Shown here: positions 21,079 to 32,055 of the stretch, piece after piece | Position numbering within the stretch: the stretch's first letter is position 1 | Layout: each line of letters starts with the position of its first letter | Program-made: the position numbers and the translations under genes | NCBI GenBank assembly: GCA_951799425.1 | Contig: OX637410.1 | Span: 2,108,001 to 2,172,000 of the forward strand | Length of the DNA stretch: 64,000 nucleotides | Source of the DNA: Ilex aquifolium | Taxonomy: Eukaryota; Streptophyta; Magnoliopsida; Aquifoliales; Aquifoliaceae | Direction of reading: 5' to 3' | Notes under the pieces: generated by a model | What the model saw: the letters and a program-made list of their open reading frames with translations, nothing else | The model's database searches: none | What the model was told of the DNA's origin: nothing

Positions 21079-22584
21079 ATGGACGGTGAACGAGGATGAA
21101 GACGTGGACGTGGACGTAAACGTGGACGTGGACGTGGACGCGAACGGGGACGAGGACGTGGACGTGAACGTGGACGTGTACGTGAACGTGGATGTGGGCG
21201 TGGTCGTGGAGGTCAAGCCAATCCGCCACCGCCACCACCTCCCGATGCAATTAATGGCATCTATCAGTGTTTGAGGGAGCTCACCACTCTGGTACAACAC
21301 CAGAATGAGAACAACTATAACGGTGGGGCTCATCCACTAGCCCGAGTACCGGGCAACGGAGAGGAGAATAGGAGAATGGTAGTTCTCCGAGAGTTTCTGA
21401 GGCAACACCCGCCTATTTTCCAAGGGAGCTGTAATCCCTTGGATGCGGATAAATGGATCCGCCGAGTGAAGAAGATATGTGATGGCTTAGGGATAGCCGA
21501 GGATCTTCGGGTCGGCTTGGCAATTTATCTATTCGAGAGGGAGGCCGACCATTGGTGGGACTCAGTGAAAAGAAGGAGGACCACGGATGCACTCACTTGG
21601 GAGGAATTTGACCAAATTTTCCAAGACAAGTACTTTTCGGAATCAGTAAAAGACAGAATGAAGGCCAATTTCCTTGCTCTCCGACAGGGCAGCATGACGG
21701 TGACCGAGTACGAGAGGAGTTTCGATGAGCTATCACGTTATGCTACAGAGTTTATATCTACTGGGGCCAGCAGGGCCAAGCGCTTTGAGCAGGGCTTGAG
21801 GCCTGCTATCCGGGAGAAGCTGGTGGCTCTCAAGATCCGGGAGTATGGGGACCTAGTTGACCGAGCTGCATTGGTGGAGAGAGATATAGAGGACAGCCAG
21901 CGGCGACAGAGCTTCACGAGAGGAGGTCCGATCAGGACGGACCCTGGCACCAGTGGAGTGCAGCGAGTAGCACCATACCGAAGTCCAGACCAGGCGGGTG
22001 GACAGAGACTTCTGACAGCTCGAGGAGATGAAGTGACTCAGACTAGAACAAGAACTGACCTGCGCCAATGCTTTGCATGCGGAGAGTATGGGCACTTCAA
22101 ACATAGATGCCCCTCGTTTCCCCCAAGGACCAAACAAGCAACCGAGCAAGTACCAGCAAACAAGCCACCTCTACAAAGGCCAGCACAGCAGATACCTCAG
22201 ATAGCTTGAGGAGCGGGAGGCGAACCAGAAAGAGTAGGCACGGATGCACGCCGATGCTTCGCCTGTGGAGGTGTTGGGCACTTCAAAGATAATTGTCCAT
22301 TACTTTCTACCAAGACCAACCAAGCAACTGAGCGAGTGAATGCAAACAGGCCACCGCTACGACAGCCACTACCACCACAGAGACCGTTACAAGCTCAAGC
22401 CCCCGGCGGCGCCAATCAAGGAAGGGTTTTTGCTTTGACTCAACCGGAGGAAGATGCCTCCAACGCCGTTGTGGAAGGTATTGTTCTTCTCTACCATTCT
22501 TGGGCCCGAATTACATTGGATACCTATGCGACTTATTCTTTTCTACGTATTGTGTACGCTGTGGAATTGGGATTGGGTTTCTAG
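21079..22584 (+). pseudogene. Inner gag with duplicated zinc knuckles and protease stub
   Basis: Gag would form the virus-like particle and bind element RNA. The frame starts at ATG 21079 but meets TGA at 21097. It then has an Arg-Gly repeat encoded by GGACGTGGACGT-type DNA (to about 21200), a proline stretch, and a typical Retrotrans_gag domain (about 21360-21900: NPLDADKWIRRVKKICDGLG, YLFEREADHWWDSV, WEEFDQIFQDKYF, FLALRQGSMTVTEYERSF). Two CX2CX4HX4C knuckles follow: CFACGEYGHFKHRC near 22069 and CFACGGVGHFKDNC near 22258. A TGA at 22207 lies between them; the outer copy has CGA there. A protease stub (LDTYATYSF) ends at TAG about 22584. Two stops prevent a full product. Confidence 0.85.
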
Positions 22585-22639
22585 GGAATAGAACTTACTG
22601 TATATGTTAACTTGCATACGGGAAAACAAGGGGATACCA

Positions 22640-23790
22640 GTAGGGTTTATTTATATGTAATCTTTGACTCTAATTTATATCTACTTGCTAGGGAATCATC
22701 ATGTCTTGCCATTCTGGATAATACTACCTTGTTCCAAAATATATTATGGTTGGGTAAACCCTAAATCTTTTCTTATGCCTTCAAACCCTAGTTTACAAAG
22801 GAGATGTGTTTTTCTTTTGATTTCTCCTTTGTTCTTGATTTCCACCCTTGATATTTGTTTGTTATTGATTTCAATACCTGATTGTTCCTTATTTTTAATT
22901 CTAAGCTTGATATTCGTTGTGATGGATTTCAAGAAGTGATTGTTCCTTTGTTGTTGATTTCCAAGCTTAATATTCATTTGTTCTTGATATCTAAATTTGA
23001 TATGCACTTGGTAGTGACTATAACCCTTGTGATTCAATTATTCTCAATATTCTATACTTGATATTCTTTATTCTTGGTTCCAAGACTTGAGTGTTCTTTT
23101 GGTCTTGATTTCTAAGCTTCATAATCCTTTGTTATTGATTCACACCTTGATAGTCGTTTGTTATTGATTTCCATACATGATTGTTCCGTTAAATCTTAAT
23201 TTCTCCTTTGTTCATGACTTTCAAACTTGATACGCCTTTCAAGCCTAATATTCATTGGCTCTTGATAGCAAAAATTTGATATTCATTTAATTGATTCTAA
23301 CTATTGTAATTCATGTATTCTTGATATTCAATACTTGACATCCTTTGGTTCTTGATTTCAAGACTTGGTTGTTCCTTTGTTTTTAATTTCCCCAGGCTTC
23401 ATGACCCATTGGTTCTTGATAGCCAAATTTGATATTCATTTGATTGATTCTAACCCTTGTGATTCATTTATTCTTGATATTCAATACTTGATATTCATTG
23501 GTTCTTGATTTCAAGACTTGACATTCAATTGCTCTTGATTTCAATACTTGATTTCTCCTTGTCATTGAGTTCAAAACTTGATACTCTTTAGTTCTTGGTT
23601 ACAAAGCTTGATATGCACCTGTTATTGACTCCAAGACTCGATTGTTACTTTGTTCTTGATTCCAAAGCTTGATTATTTATTTGTTCCTTAATTCAAAATT
23701 CTAACTATGGGTATTGACCAATAAAATGGTATTTTCGATGATATTATGTTAATTTTTCTTAAATTATTTCGTTGGAAAAATGTATGTGGA
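22640..23790 (+). repeat. T-rich degenerate array replacing pol (inner)
   Basis: Same block as in A and outer. It begins with LTR-leader-like sequence (CTCTAATTTATATCTACTTG, AATCATCATGTCTTGCC, ATGGTTGGGTAA) and ends ...CAATAAAATGGTATTTTCGATG. No open frame spans it. Confidence 0.75.
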
Positions 23791-24196
23791 TTTGGGTCGC
23801 CTAAGAAAGGAGTGTTTAGATTCGGCAAGAAGGGCAAGTTAGCGCCAAGATGTACCGGACCGTTTGAGGTAATCAAAGCGGTAGGCAATTCGGCGTATCA
23901 ACTTCGACTACCAGCCGGGCTATCCGGAGTACATGGCGTGTTTCGCGCGTCGATGTTGAGGACGTGTCAATCGGATGCAACGCCGGTCGTAGACTTGGAA
24001 GATATTGAAATTCAAGATGAAGCAACCTATGAAGAACAACCGGTGAAGATTCTCGACGCCAAAGAGAAGGTGCTTGGTAACAAAGTCATCCGACTAGTGA
24101 AGTTTTTTTTTTTTGGCAACACCATGGAGTGGAAGAAGCTACATGGGAACCGGAGCAAGAAATGTGGGAGAAGTATCCATATTTGTTAGCTACTTG
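23791..24196 (+). pseudogene. Truncated integrase tail/chromodomain (inner)
   Basis: Relative to the outer copy, about 230 bp including the basic region is deleted: GGATTTGG joins directly to a GCCTAAGAAAGGAGTGTTT segment. The GPY/F module (CTGPFEVIKAVGNSAYQLRL), the VFRASMLR segment and the start of the chromodomain (EEQPVKILDAKEKVLG) remain. A run of about twelve Ts at 24103-24114 replaces GGTTTTGTGG and shifts the frame, destroying the conserved chromodomain tail. Confidence 0.75.
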
Positions 24197-24200
24197 AGGT

Positions 24201-24237
24201 AAGTTTCGAGGACGAAACTTTCTTTAAGGGGGGTGGA
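24201..24237 (+). promoter_or_regulatory. Hairpin plus polypurine tract (inner)
   Basis: AAGTTTCGAGGACGAAACTT at 24201-24220 and AAGGGGGGTGGA at 24226-24237. Confidence 0.8.
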
Positions 24238-24238
24238 T

Positions 24239-26485
24239 TGTAACACCCCGCATTTTCTTTTATATATGTATATAGATATATAGTAACGTAATTATGTTTT
24301 TTTGAAATGCGAATATATATGTAATGATGTATGCATGAGCTACGTAGATGATAAGAGTAGAAATAAAAGGTTAGTGGAGGTAATGGTGTATGTTGTAGAA
24401 AGTTGGAAGTATTTTGGAGTGAAATCGCATTTTAGAGATATTTTAAGTAGAAGAATTTTAGACACTGCCTTAGTGTTTGGATCATAACTTTTTATCCTGA
24501 CTTCCAATTGATCTGAAATTTGGACAGTAGATAGTAGACATCCAGGGCTACAAAAGTGTATTTCATGAAAATTTTCCAAATCAATCTCTAAATAGGCCAA
24601 AACTTCACTGGAAGTTTCAGCAGAAACTGGGATGACGTTCGAACGTGAATCGACGTTCGAACGTGAGGGAGTCCCAGTACTTTGGTGTCTGCAGAGCTCT
24701 AATGAAAATGCAAAAATACTGGGAGCAACCAACGTTCGAAATCCAAAGTGACGTTCGAACGTGAATCGACATTCGAACGTGAATAAACGTTCGAACGAAA
24801 GTGCGTTCCAGTACTCTTTGTTTGATGGAAAAACAAAAGTACTGGGAGCAACAACCGTTCGAACGCCAATGACGAATTCTGAACTTCAGAATCGCGCACA
24901 GGAGGTCATTTCTTCCACTATAAATACTTAAGGACACCCCCATTAGCCTAATTTCAACATTTCTAACCCTAGGAAGACTTAGAGAGGAGAAAGGAAAGAG
25001 AAAACACAAGATCAAGAGAGGATTTACACATTGAAGAGGATCAAAATCTCAAGTTCTTCAAGAACTCTAAGGAAGAAGAAGGTAGGGGATTTCTTCTCTT
25101 TCTCTTACATTGAGGTTAGGGTATTTATATATGTATGTTTTGGCTATCAATGGTATATATATGCTATGTAATCATCATTTCTTAGACTTTTTTGACAAAG
25201 ATTACATGTTTTACACAAAGTTAGGGTTGTATACCCATGAAATCCCTCTTTTGTTTGAAAAACCTCAAGAGTAATGGGTTTTCCTTTTGAACTCTTCCCT
25301 TATTTTTGATTTCAAAACTTTAGTGTTTCATATTGAACAACAAAATGGTATTTATGAGGATCTCTTGTACATTTTCTTATATTGCTCTTTGTACAACAAC
25401 TTGAGAAAATTGGGGGTTTTTAAGATATACTTATAAATTGTGAAATTGGGTTTGGTATTATATCTCTTATGAGTGTGGGATGACCATGGGTGGCCTTTGA
25501 CGAGATATCGTAGAGTGGGTAGACGTGTTGCTTGCTCCGTGTGGGTGGGCATTTCTCCTACCACTCGTAGTGGGGTTAGTGCTTTGGTAAGACTAAACCG
25601 CTATTGCTCACGGGTGCCGTGTAAGAGGGTTAGTATACTAATACCTGGGTTGGATACGTCACTGCTATTGGTGTGGCATACGCCCTTCCTAAAGGATGAA
25701 TATTTTTGATAAGATTTGTGTGGGTGTGTGTGGGTTAGATATTACTCAATGTGTTGATTCATGGGGTGTGTCTTACATCATGTTTGAGATACATATACAT
25801 ATTGATGGATTGTTGTATTATTGTGGAAAATGGTTTCCTACAAGGACTTGTGGGAGTATGGGATTCCACAAGGTCTTGTGGGAAAATGGTTTATATTTTG
25901 GAAAATGTATATGTATTGGATCTTGGTTTCTTTTACTGTTTATTTAAATTACTGTTGCTACTTAAACTTGAGATCCATTTTAAAATGTCCCTGTTTTACT
26001 TCAAAGATTATGTATGCTATTTGTAAAATGAGACCGGCCATTTTATATGTTTTTATAAACCTTGTTCGAGTTTGGGAGGAATGTTGCTACGGAGCTTAGT
26101 GCTCACCCCCTACAAATTACATTTTTCACATACGGTGCTAGAGGAGAACCTCGGAGTTGACGAGCAGGGGTATTGGAAGGCCCCATTCGAGGGAAATCTA
26201 GATCCCGAGGTGGACATATAGAGATATAGCTTCTTTTGCACTAGACTAGAGAATTTATTTTGAGATCATGTATCGTCTAGTATTCTGTTTATTCCGCTGC
26301 TAAGTTTAAGTATAATTCTTTTGGAATGTAATTGCCATAGCTTGGCTTATTCTTTTGGGATGATATTGTAAATTCTATGGATGATGAATGGAAAAATTTT
26401 CTTATTGATGGATTATCTTAGTGCTCTCATTATGTAAATGGTTTTAAAATGTGATGCCGTCCAGGGTGTGTTTTGGGGTGTTACA
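24239..26485 (+). repeat. 3' LTR of inner element (2247 bp)
   Basis: Nearly the same as the 5' LTR, with scattered substitutions (roughly 1% by eye). The palindrome array is near 24630-24860 and a TATA box lies at about 24919. The donor is at 25082; the acceptor AG is changed to AC at 26129. The conserved module is at 26132-26221. Confidence 0.95.
26132..26221 (+). other. Conserved 29-codon LTR module (inner 3' LTR)
   Basis: Same sequence as the inner 5' copy, with the frame and TAG kept although the adjacent splice acceptor is mutated. Confidence 0.45.
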
Positions 26486-27115
26486 ATGTATGCATGAGCT
26501 ACGTAGATGATAAGAGTAGAAATAAAATGTTGGTGGAGGTAATAGTGTATGTTGTAGAAAGTTGGAAGTATTTTGGAGTGAAATCGCATTTTAGAGATAT
26601 TTTAGGTAGAATAATTTTAGACACTTTCTTAGTGTTTGGATCATAAATTTTTATTCTTATGTCAAATTGATCTGAAATTTGGACAGTAGATAGTAGACAT
26701 CCAGGGCTACAAAAGTGTATCTCACGAAAATTTTCCAAATCAATATCTAAATAGGCCAAAACTTCACTGGAAGTTTCAGCAGAAACTGGGATGACGTTCG
26801 AACGTGAATCGACGTTCGAACGTGAATAAACGTTCGAACGAAAGTGCGTTCCAGTACTCTTTGTCTGATGGTAAAACCAAAGTACTGGGAGCAACAACCT
26901 TTTGAACGCCAATGACGAATTCTGAACTTCAGAATCGTGCACAGGAGGCTATTTCTTTCCCTATAAATACATAAGGATGCCTCTCTTTGCCTCATTTCAA
27001 CATTTCTAACCCTAGGAAGACTTAGAGAGGAGAAAGGAAAGGGAAAACACAAGATCAAGAGAGGATTTACACATTGAGGAGGATCAAAATCTCAAGAACT
27101 CTAAGGAAGAAGAAG

Positions 27116-28300
27116 GTAGGGGTTTTCTCTCACTCACTTACATTGAGGCTAGGATATTTATATATGTATGTTTTGACTATTAATGGTATATATATGCTAT
27201 GGAATCATCATCTCTTAGGCTTTTTGGTAAAGATTGCATGTTTTGAACAAAGTTAGGGTTTAATACCCATGAAATCTCTTCTCTAGTTTTAAAACCCTCA
27301 TTTTTGAGAGTGATGTATTTCCTTCTTGAATGCTTTCTTTATTATGGATTTTCGAAACCTTAGTGCTTTGTGTTGGGTAGAAAAATGATGTTATTGTGAT
27401 CTCATGTATTTTTCTTTGTTGGTTGTGGAGTTGTCACATTATAAATTTGGGAATTTTTTAGATATGCTTGTAAAATGAGAAATTGTGGATTTTATCTTTA
27501 ATTGGAATTGAGGGTGAATTGAGAATATTTTGGTTTCCTCATTGGTATGGTTGTTGTGATGGACTTGGATTGCCATCGAGAGATGCCGTAGAGTGTTAGA
27601 GGTTAGTCTATCCCAGTGGGGGGAGATGGTTTCCTAGCACTTGTAGTGGGTTGTCATTTGGTAATGCTACCACTATCGTTCACTGGAGTTCGAACAAGGG
27701 ATGGTATACTTTTCCTGGGAAGGGACTCGTCACTGCCATTGGGATGGTAGACGCCCTTTCCTAAAGTGTTTGTGATTGTGATAGTGATTGGTGGACTAGG
27801 TATAATCGTTGGGTAGATTCATGAGAAGCAATCAACATACATGGTACGGGGATGAACCAAAATACATGGGATGATGGGTTGGATACGTCACTGCCATTGG
27901 TATGGCATACGCCCTTCCTAAAGGATGGATATTTTTGATAAGATACACATACATATGGTTGTGGAATATTCAAGTATGGATTATTGTATTATTGTGGAAA
28001 ATGGTTTTCTACAAGAACTTGTGGGAGTATGAGATTCCACAAGGTCTTGTGGGAAAATGGTTTATATTTTGGAAAATGGATATGTAATGGATCTTGGTTT
28101 CTTTTACTGTTCATTTAAATTACTGTTGCTACTTAAACTTGAGATCCATTTTAAAATGTCCCTGTTTTACTTCAAAGATTATGTATGTTATTTTCGAAAT
28201 GAGACCGGCCATTTTATATGCTTTTATAAACCTTGTTCGGGATTGGGAGGAATGTTGCTACAGAGCTTAGTGCTCACCCCCTACAAACAACATATTTCAG
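27116..28300 (+). other. Predicted leader intron (outer 5' LTR)
   Basis: Donor AGAAG|GTAGGGG, acceptor ACATATTTCAG|GT. Type II intron content, with GTTAGAGGTTAGTCTATCCC and related segments that also occur in LTRs B, F and H. Confidence 0.5.
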
Positions 28301-28302
28301 GT

Positions 28303-28392
28303 CTTTGTCTAGAGGAGGAGCTCGGAACTGACGAGTCGGGACATTGGGAAGCTCCCATAGAAGGGAACGTAGATCCCGAGATGGACCTGTAG
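28303..28392 (+). other. Conserved 29-codon LTR module (outer 5' LTR)
   Basis: Reads CLEEELGTDESGHWEAP, IEGN, VDPEMD and TAG. Fixed length and phase. Confidence 0.5.
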
Positions 28393-28660
28393 AGACATAG
28401 CTTCCTTTGTAATAGACTTGAGAATTTATTTTGAAATCATGTGAAGTTTAGTTTTCTTTTGTTATTCCACTGCTAAGTTACGTTTGATCCTTTGAGATGT
28501 AAATGACATAGCTTGGCTTATTCTTTTGGGATGATATTGTAAATTTTATGGAGGATGAATGGAAAATTTTTCTTATTGATGGAATTATATTAGTGCTCTC
28601 ATTATGTGAATGGTCATAGAATGTAATGACGTCCAGGGTGTGTTTTGGGGTGTTACAAAA

Positions 28661-28672
28661 TGGTATCAGAGC
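28661..28672 (+). promoter_or_regulatory. Primer binding site, outer element
   Basis: TGGTATCAGAGC, three bases after the 5' LTR; initiator Met-tRNA type. Confidence 0.9.
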
Positions 28673-29415
28673 TTAGGCTTTAGGTCTTACATGGGAGCTG
28701 TAGGTTATGGATTACCACTAGAATGATAGGACTAGGTTGAAGAACCATAGGCTTGCATTTGTTTGAAGTGATATGTTGATAAGATAAGTGTGATGGATAT
28801 GCATGTTCTATATCATGTCGTTATGGATGATTCTAGAAGAAGGATGGTAATTTGGTTTTGGGTTAATGAATAATGCTAGGCATAAATCTTTATGCAAGTG
28901 ACATTATCTATATTGAAGATAGGTATGAGATAGGATTTGTGACAAAAGACACCCAAACTCGAGTTAGACAAGCATAGAAGAACCAAGCAGTCCGACATAC
29001 TACCTTTCACTAATTCGATCATAACTCTTTGTAGGAAAGTCCAAATGGTGCACCGTCATTTTTGTTGGAATCCTAACTCGTATATCTTCCCAACCATATA
29101 GGCCACATATGCTAGAAATACCTGAGTCAAATCAGTTTATTCTTTGAAATGGGTCAAAATCTGCGCTGTGGTATTCCTGGGATAGCCAAAATGTCGTGCT
29201 TTTCTTCTTAGACTCTGAAGGACTTATCCTTGCACAAGCTTCCTCTCTATTTAGGCTTTGATTTAGAGACACCCCAATGTTGATTGAATTATTTTGATGG
29301 ATAACGATATAAAATTTGATTACGATTTGGTGTCTTGTCAACTCTAAGTATTCTCTTCTAATATTAGTATTGCTTATATTTTTGGAAGTCAAGGAGATGT
29401 TATAACCCAATTTGG
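28673..29415 (+). other. Non-coding leader shared with element G
   Basis: No gene. ACAAAAGACACCCAAACTC, GAGTTAGACAAGCATAGAAG, GTGCACCGTCATTTTTGTTG and CAAATCAGTTTATTCTT have close counterparts in element G at about 40240-40700. The two elements therefore share this 5' internal segment. Confidence 0.6.
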
Positions 29416-29850
29416 GTGTGTGGAGGTAAGGTTCACTTAGATGTTTTTAAGATGAGCAAGTGTGAGTTTTGGATGAAGGAAGTGAAGTTCCTTGGCCATG
29501 TTGTGTCTGAGCAAGGAGTAGCGGTTGATCCTGCAAAGATTGAGGCCGTGATGAAATGGGAACCACCGAAGAACGTAACGGAAGTACGGAGTTTCTTGGG
29601 GTTAGCCGACTATTATCGTAGGTTGTGGAAGGGTTCTCCAAGCTTACGATGCCGATGACTCGCCTTACAAAGAAGGGGGAGAAATTTTTGTGGACTCAAG
29701 CGTGTGAACTAGTTTTTCGCACCTTGAAGGAGAAGTTGACAACGACACCTATCCTCATTATTCCAAGCAGTGGGGAAGGCTATGATATCTACACCGATGC
29801 TTCACTACGAGGCTTGGGATGCGTTCTAAGGCAAGGAGGGCTAAACGCTT
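29416..29850 (+). pseudogene. RT C-terminus and RNase H N-terminus fragment (outer)
   Basis: [40 protein letters not shown] and [11 protein letters not shown] are the connection region of gypsy RT. After a one-base frame shift near 29625 come [32 protein letters not shown] and YTDASLRGLGCVL, the first RNase H strand with its catalytic Asp. The polymerase palm is absent, and the fragment is fused directly to a gag piece. In an intact element it would lie downstream of gag, not upstream. Confidence 0.8.
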
Positions 29851-30585
29851 TGAACAAGATTTGAGGCCTTCCATCCGCGAGAAGCTGGTTACACTCTGAA
29901 TTCGAGAATTCAAGATTTCGTGAACGTGGACGTGTACGTGGACGTGGACGTGGTTGAACAAAGACTTCAGACAGTTGGAGAAGATGGAATTACTCAGACG
30001 AGAGCAGGCATGGACCCGCGCCAATGCTTTACATGTGGAGAGGATGGACACTTCAAACATAGATGTCCCTCGTTTTCCCCAATGACCAAACAAGCAACCG
30101 AGCAAGTACCAGCAAACAAGCTACCTCTACAAAGGCCAACACAGCAGAGACCTCAGATAGCTCGAGGAGCGGGAGGCGTACCAGAGAGAGTAGGCACGGA
30201 TGCACGCCGATGCTTTGCCTGTGGAGGTGTTGGGCACTTCAAAGACAATTGTCCATTGCTTTCCACCAAGACCAACCAAGCAACTGGGCGAGTGAATGCA
30301 AACAGGCCACCGCTACGACAGCCATTACCACCACAGAGACCGTTACACGCTCATGCCCCCGGCGACACCAATCAAGGAAGGGTTTTTGCTTTGACTCAAC
30401 CGGACGAAGATGCCTCCAACGCCGTTGTGGAAGGTATTGTTCTTCTCTACCATTCTTGGGCCCGAATTTTATTGGATTCCTATGCGACTCATTCTTTTAT
30501 ACGTACTGCGGACGCTGTGGAATTGGGATTGGGTTCCGAGGAGCTAGAACATGCTTTATATGTTGACTTGCCTACGGGAAAATAA
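29851..30585 (+). pseudogene. Rearranged gag (zinc knuckles) and protease stub (outer)
   Basis: Starts with a short gag-core piece (GCTAAACGCTTTGAACAAGA, TTGAGGCCTTCCATCCGCGA) and then a short GGACGTGGACGTGG Arg-Gly-type repeat that in the inner element lies at the gag N-terminus. An open frame (about 29920-30585) follows with two knuckles, CFTCGEDGHFKHRC and CFACGGVGHFKDNC, each followed by similar T-x-QAT...PL tails. It then has FALTQPDEDASNAVVEGIVL and the protease stub LLDSYATHSFIRTADAVELG, ending at TAA. No normal gag start or full capsid domain is present. Confidence 0.82.
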
Positions 30586-30599
30586 GGGGATACCAGTAG

Positions 30600-31935
30600 G
30601 GTTTATTTATATGTAATCTTTGATTCTAATTTATATCTAATTGCTAGGGAATCATCATGTCTTTCCATTCTGGATAATACTACCTTGTTCCAAAATATAT
30701 TATGTTTGGGTAAACCCTAAATCTTTTCTTATGCCTTCAAACCCTAGTTTACAAAGGAGATGTGTTTTTCTCTTGATTTCTCCTTTGTTCTTGATTTCCA
30801 CCCTTGATATTTGTTTGTTATTGATTTCAATACCTGATTGCTCCTTATTGTTAATTATAAGCTTGATATTCGTTGTTATGGATTTCAAGAAGTGATTGTT
30901 CCTTTGTTCTTGATTTCCAAGCTTAATATTCATTTGTTCTCGATATCTAAATTTGATATGCACTTGGTAGTGACTATAACCCTTGTGATTCAATTACTCT
31001 CAATATTCAATACTTGATATTCTTTATTCTTGGTTCCAAGACTTGAGTGTTCTTTTGGTCTTGATTTCTAAGCTTCATAATCCTTTGTTCTTGATTTCAC
31101 ACCTTGATAGTCGTTTGTTATTGATTTCCATAAATGATTGTTCCGTTAAATCTTAATTTCTCCTTTGTTCATGACTTTCAAACTTGATACGCCTTTCAAG
31201 CCTAATATTCATTGGCTCTTGATAGCAAAATTTGATATTCATTTGATTGATTCTAACTATTGTAATTCATGTATTCTTGATATTCAATACTTGACATCCT
31301 TTGGTTCTTGATTTCAAGACTTGGTTGTTCCTTTGTTTTTAATCTCCCCAGGCTTGATGATCCATTGGTTCTTGATAGCCAAATTTAATATTCATTTGTT
31401 ATTGATTCTAACCCTTGTGATTCATTTATTCTTGATATTCAATACTTGATATTCATTGGTTCTTGATTTCCAGACTTGACATTCAATTGCTCTTGATTTC
31501 AATACTTGATTTCTCATTGTCCTTGAGTTCAAAACTTGATACTCTTTAGTTCTTGGTTACCAAGCTTGATATGCATCTGTTATTGACTCCAATACTCGAT
31601 TGTTACTTTGTTCTTGATTTCAAGCCTTGATTGTTTCTTATTTTGATTCCAAAGCTTGATATGAGTTTGTTATGGAATTCGAGACTTGATTGTTCCTTTA
31701 TTTTGAATTCCAAAAACTTGAGATTCGTGTGTTATTAATTTCAAACCTTGCTTGTTCTTTTGTTCTTGATTTCCAAGCTTGATAGCCAATTATTCTTGAT
31801 TCCAAAGCTTGAATTTTTTTTTATTTACTCATGAATTCAAAACTCTAGTGATTGGTAGTGACCACTAAAATGGTATTTTCGATGATATTATGTTAATTTT
31901 TCTTAAATTATTTCGTTAAAAAAAAAAAATGTATA
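30600..31935 (+). repeat. T-rich degenerate array replacing pol (outer)
   Basis: The longest copy of the block, with extra TTGATTTC-type units around 31620-31830 absent from inner. Ends as in A and inner, followed by a poly-A run (about 31918-31930). Confidence 0.75.
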
Positions 31936-32055
31936 TGGATTTGGAAGCTAAAACGGGAGGACAAGTCTGGTTTGGTTTCAACTGTAACCTTTGGTGGATT
32001 GTAATTTATATCAGAGTGCACAGCGAACTAATGGAGTAAGGACTACAATGGGGAA

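Larger units (their letters stand above)
18638..26485 (+). mobile_element. Inner non-autonomous Tekay-like element (7848 bp)
   Basis: Complete insertion with 5' LTR 18638-20891, primer site 20895-20906, interior 20892-24238 and 3' LTR 24239-26485. It is flanked by ATGTA at 18633-18637 and 26486-26490. The interior has gag, a protease stub, a T-rich array replacing pol and a truncated integrase tail/chromodomain. It inserted 95 bp into the 5' LTR of the outer element, so it is younger than that element. Confidence 0.95.
26486..28657 (+). repeat. Outer 5' LTR, remainder
   Basis: Resumes with the duplicated ATGTA and then TGCATGAGCTACGTAGATGA, exactly where 18637 stopped, and ends GGGGTGTTACA. 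ACGTTCGAACGT palindromes lie at about 26794-26840 and a TATAAATAC box at about 26962. The predicted intron is 27116-28300 and the conserved module 28303-28392. Confidence 0.93.

Noticed and set aside
21047-21333. His/Val- or Thr/Ser-rich minus-strand proteins, and an Asp/Val-rich plus-strand frame
   Set aside because: Other-frame readings of the GGACGT repeat that encodes the Arg-Gly stretch of Gag.
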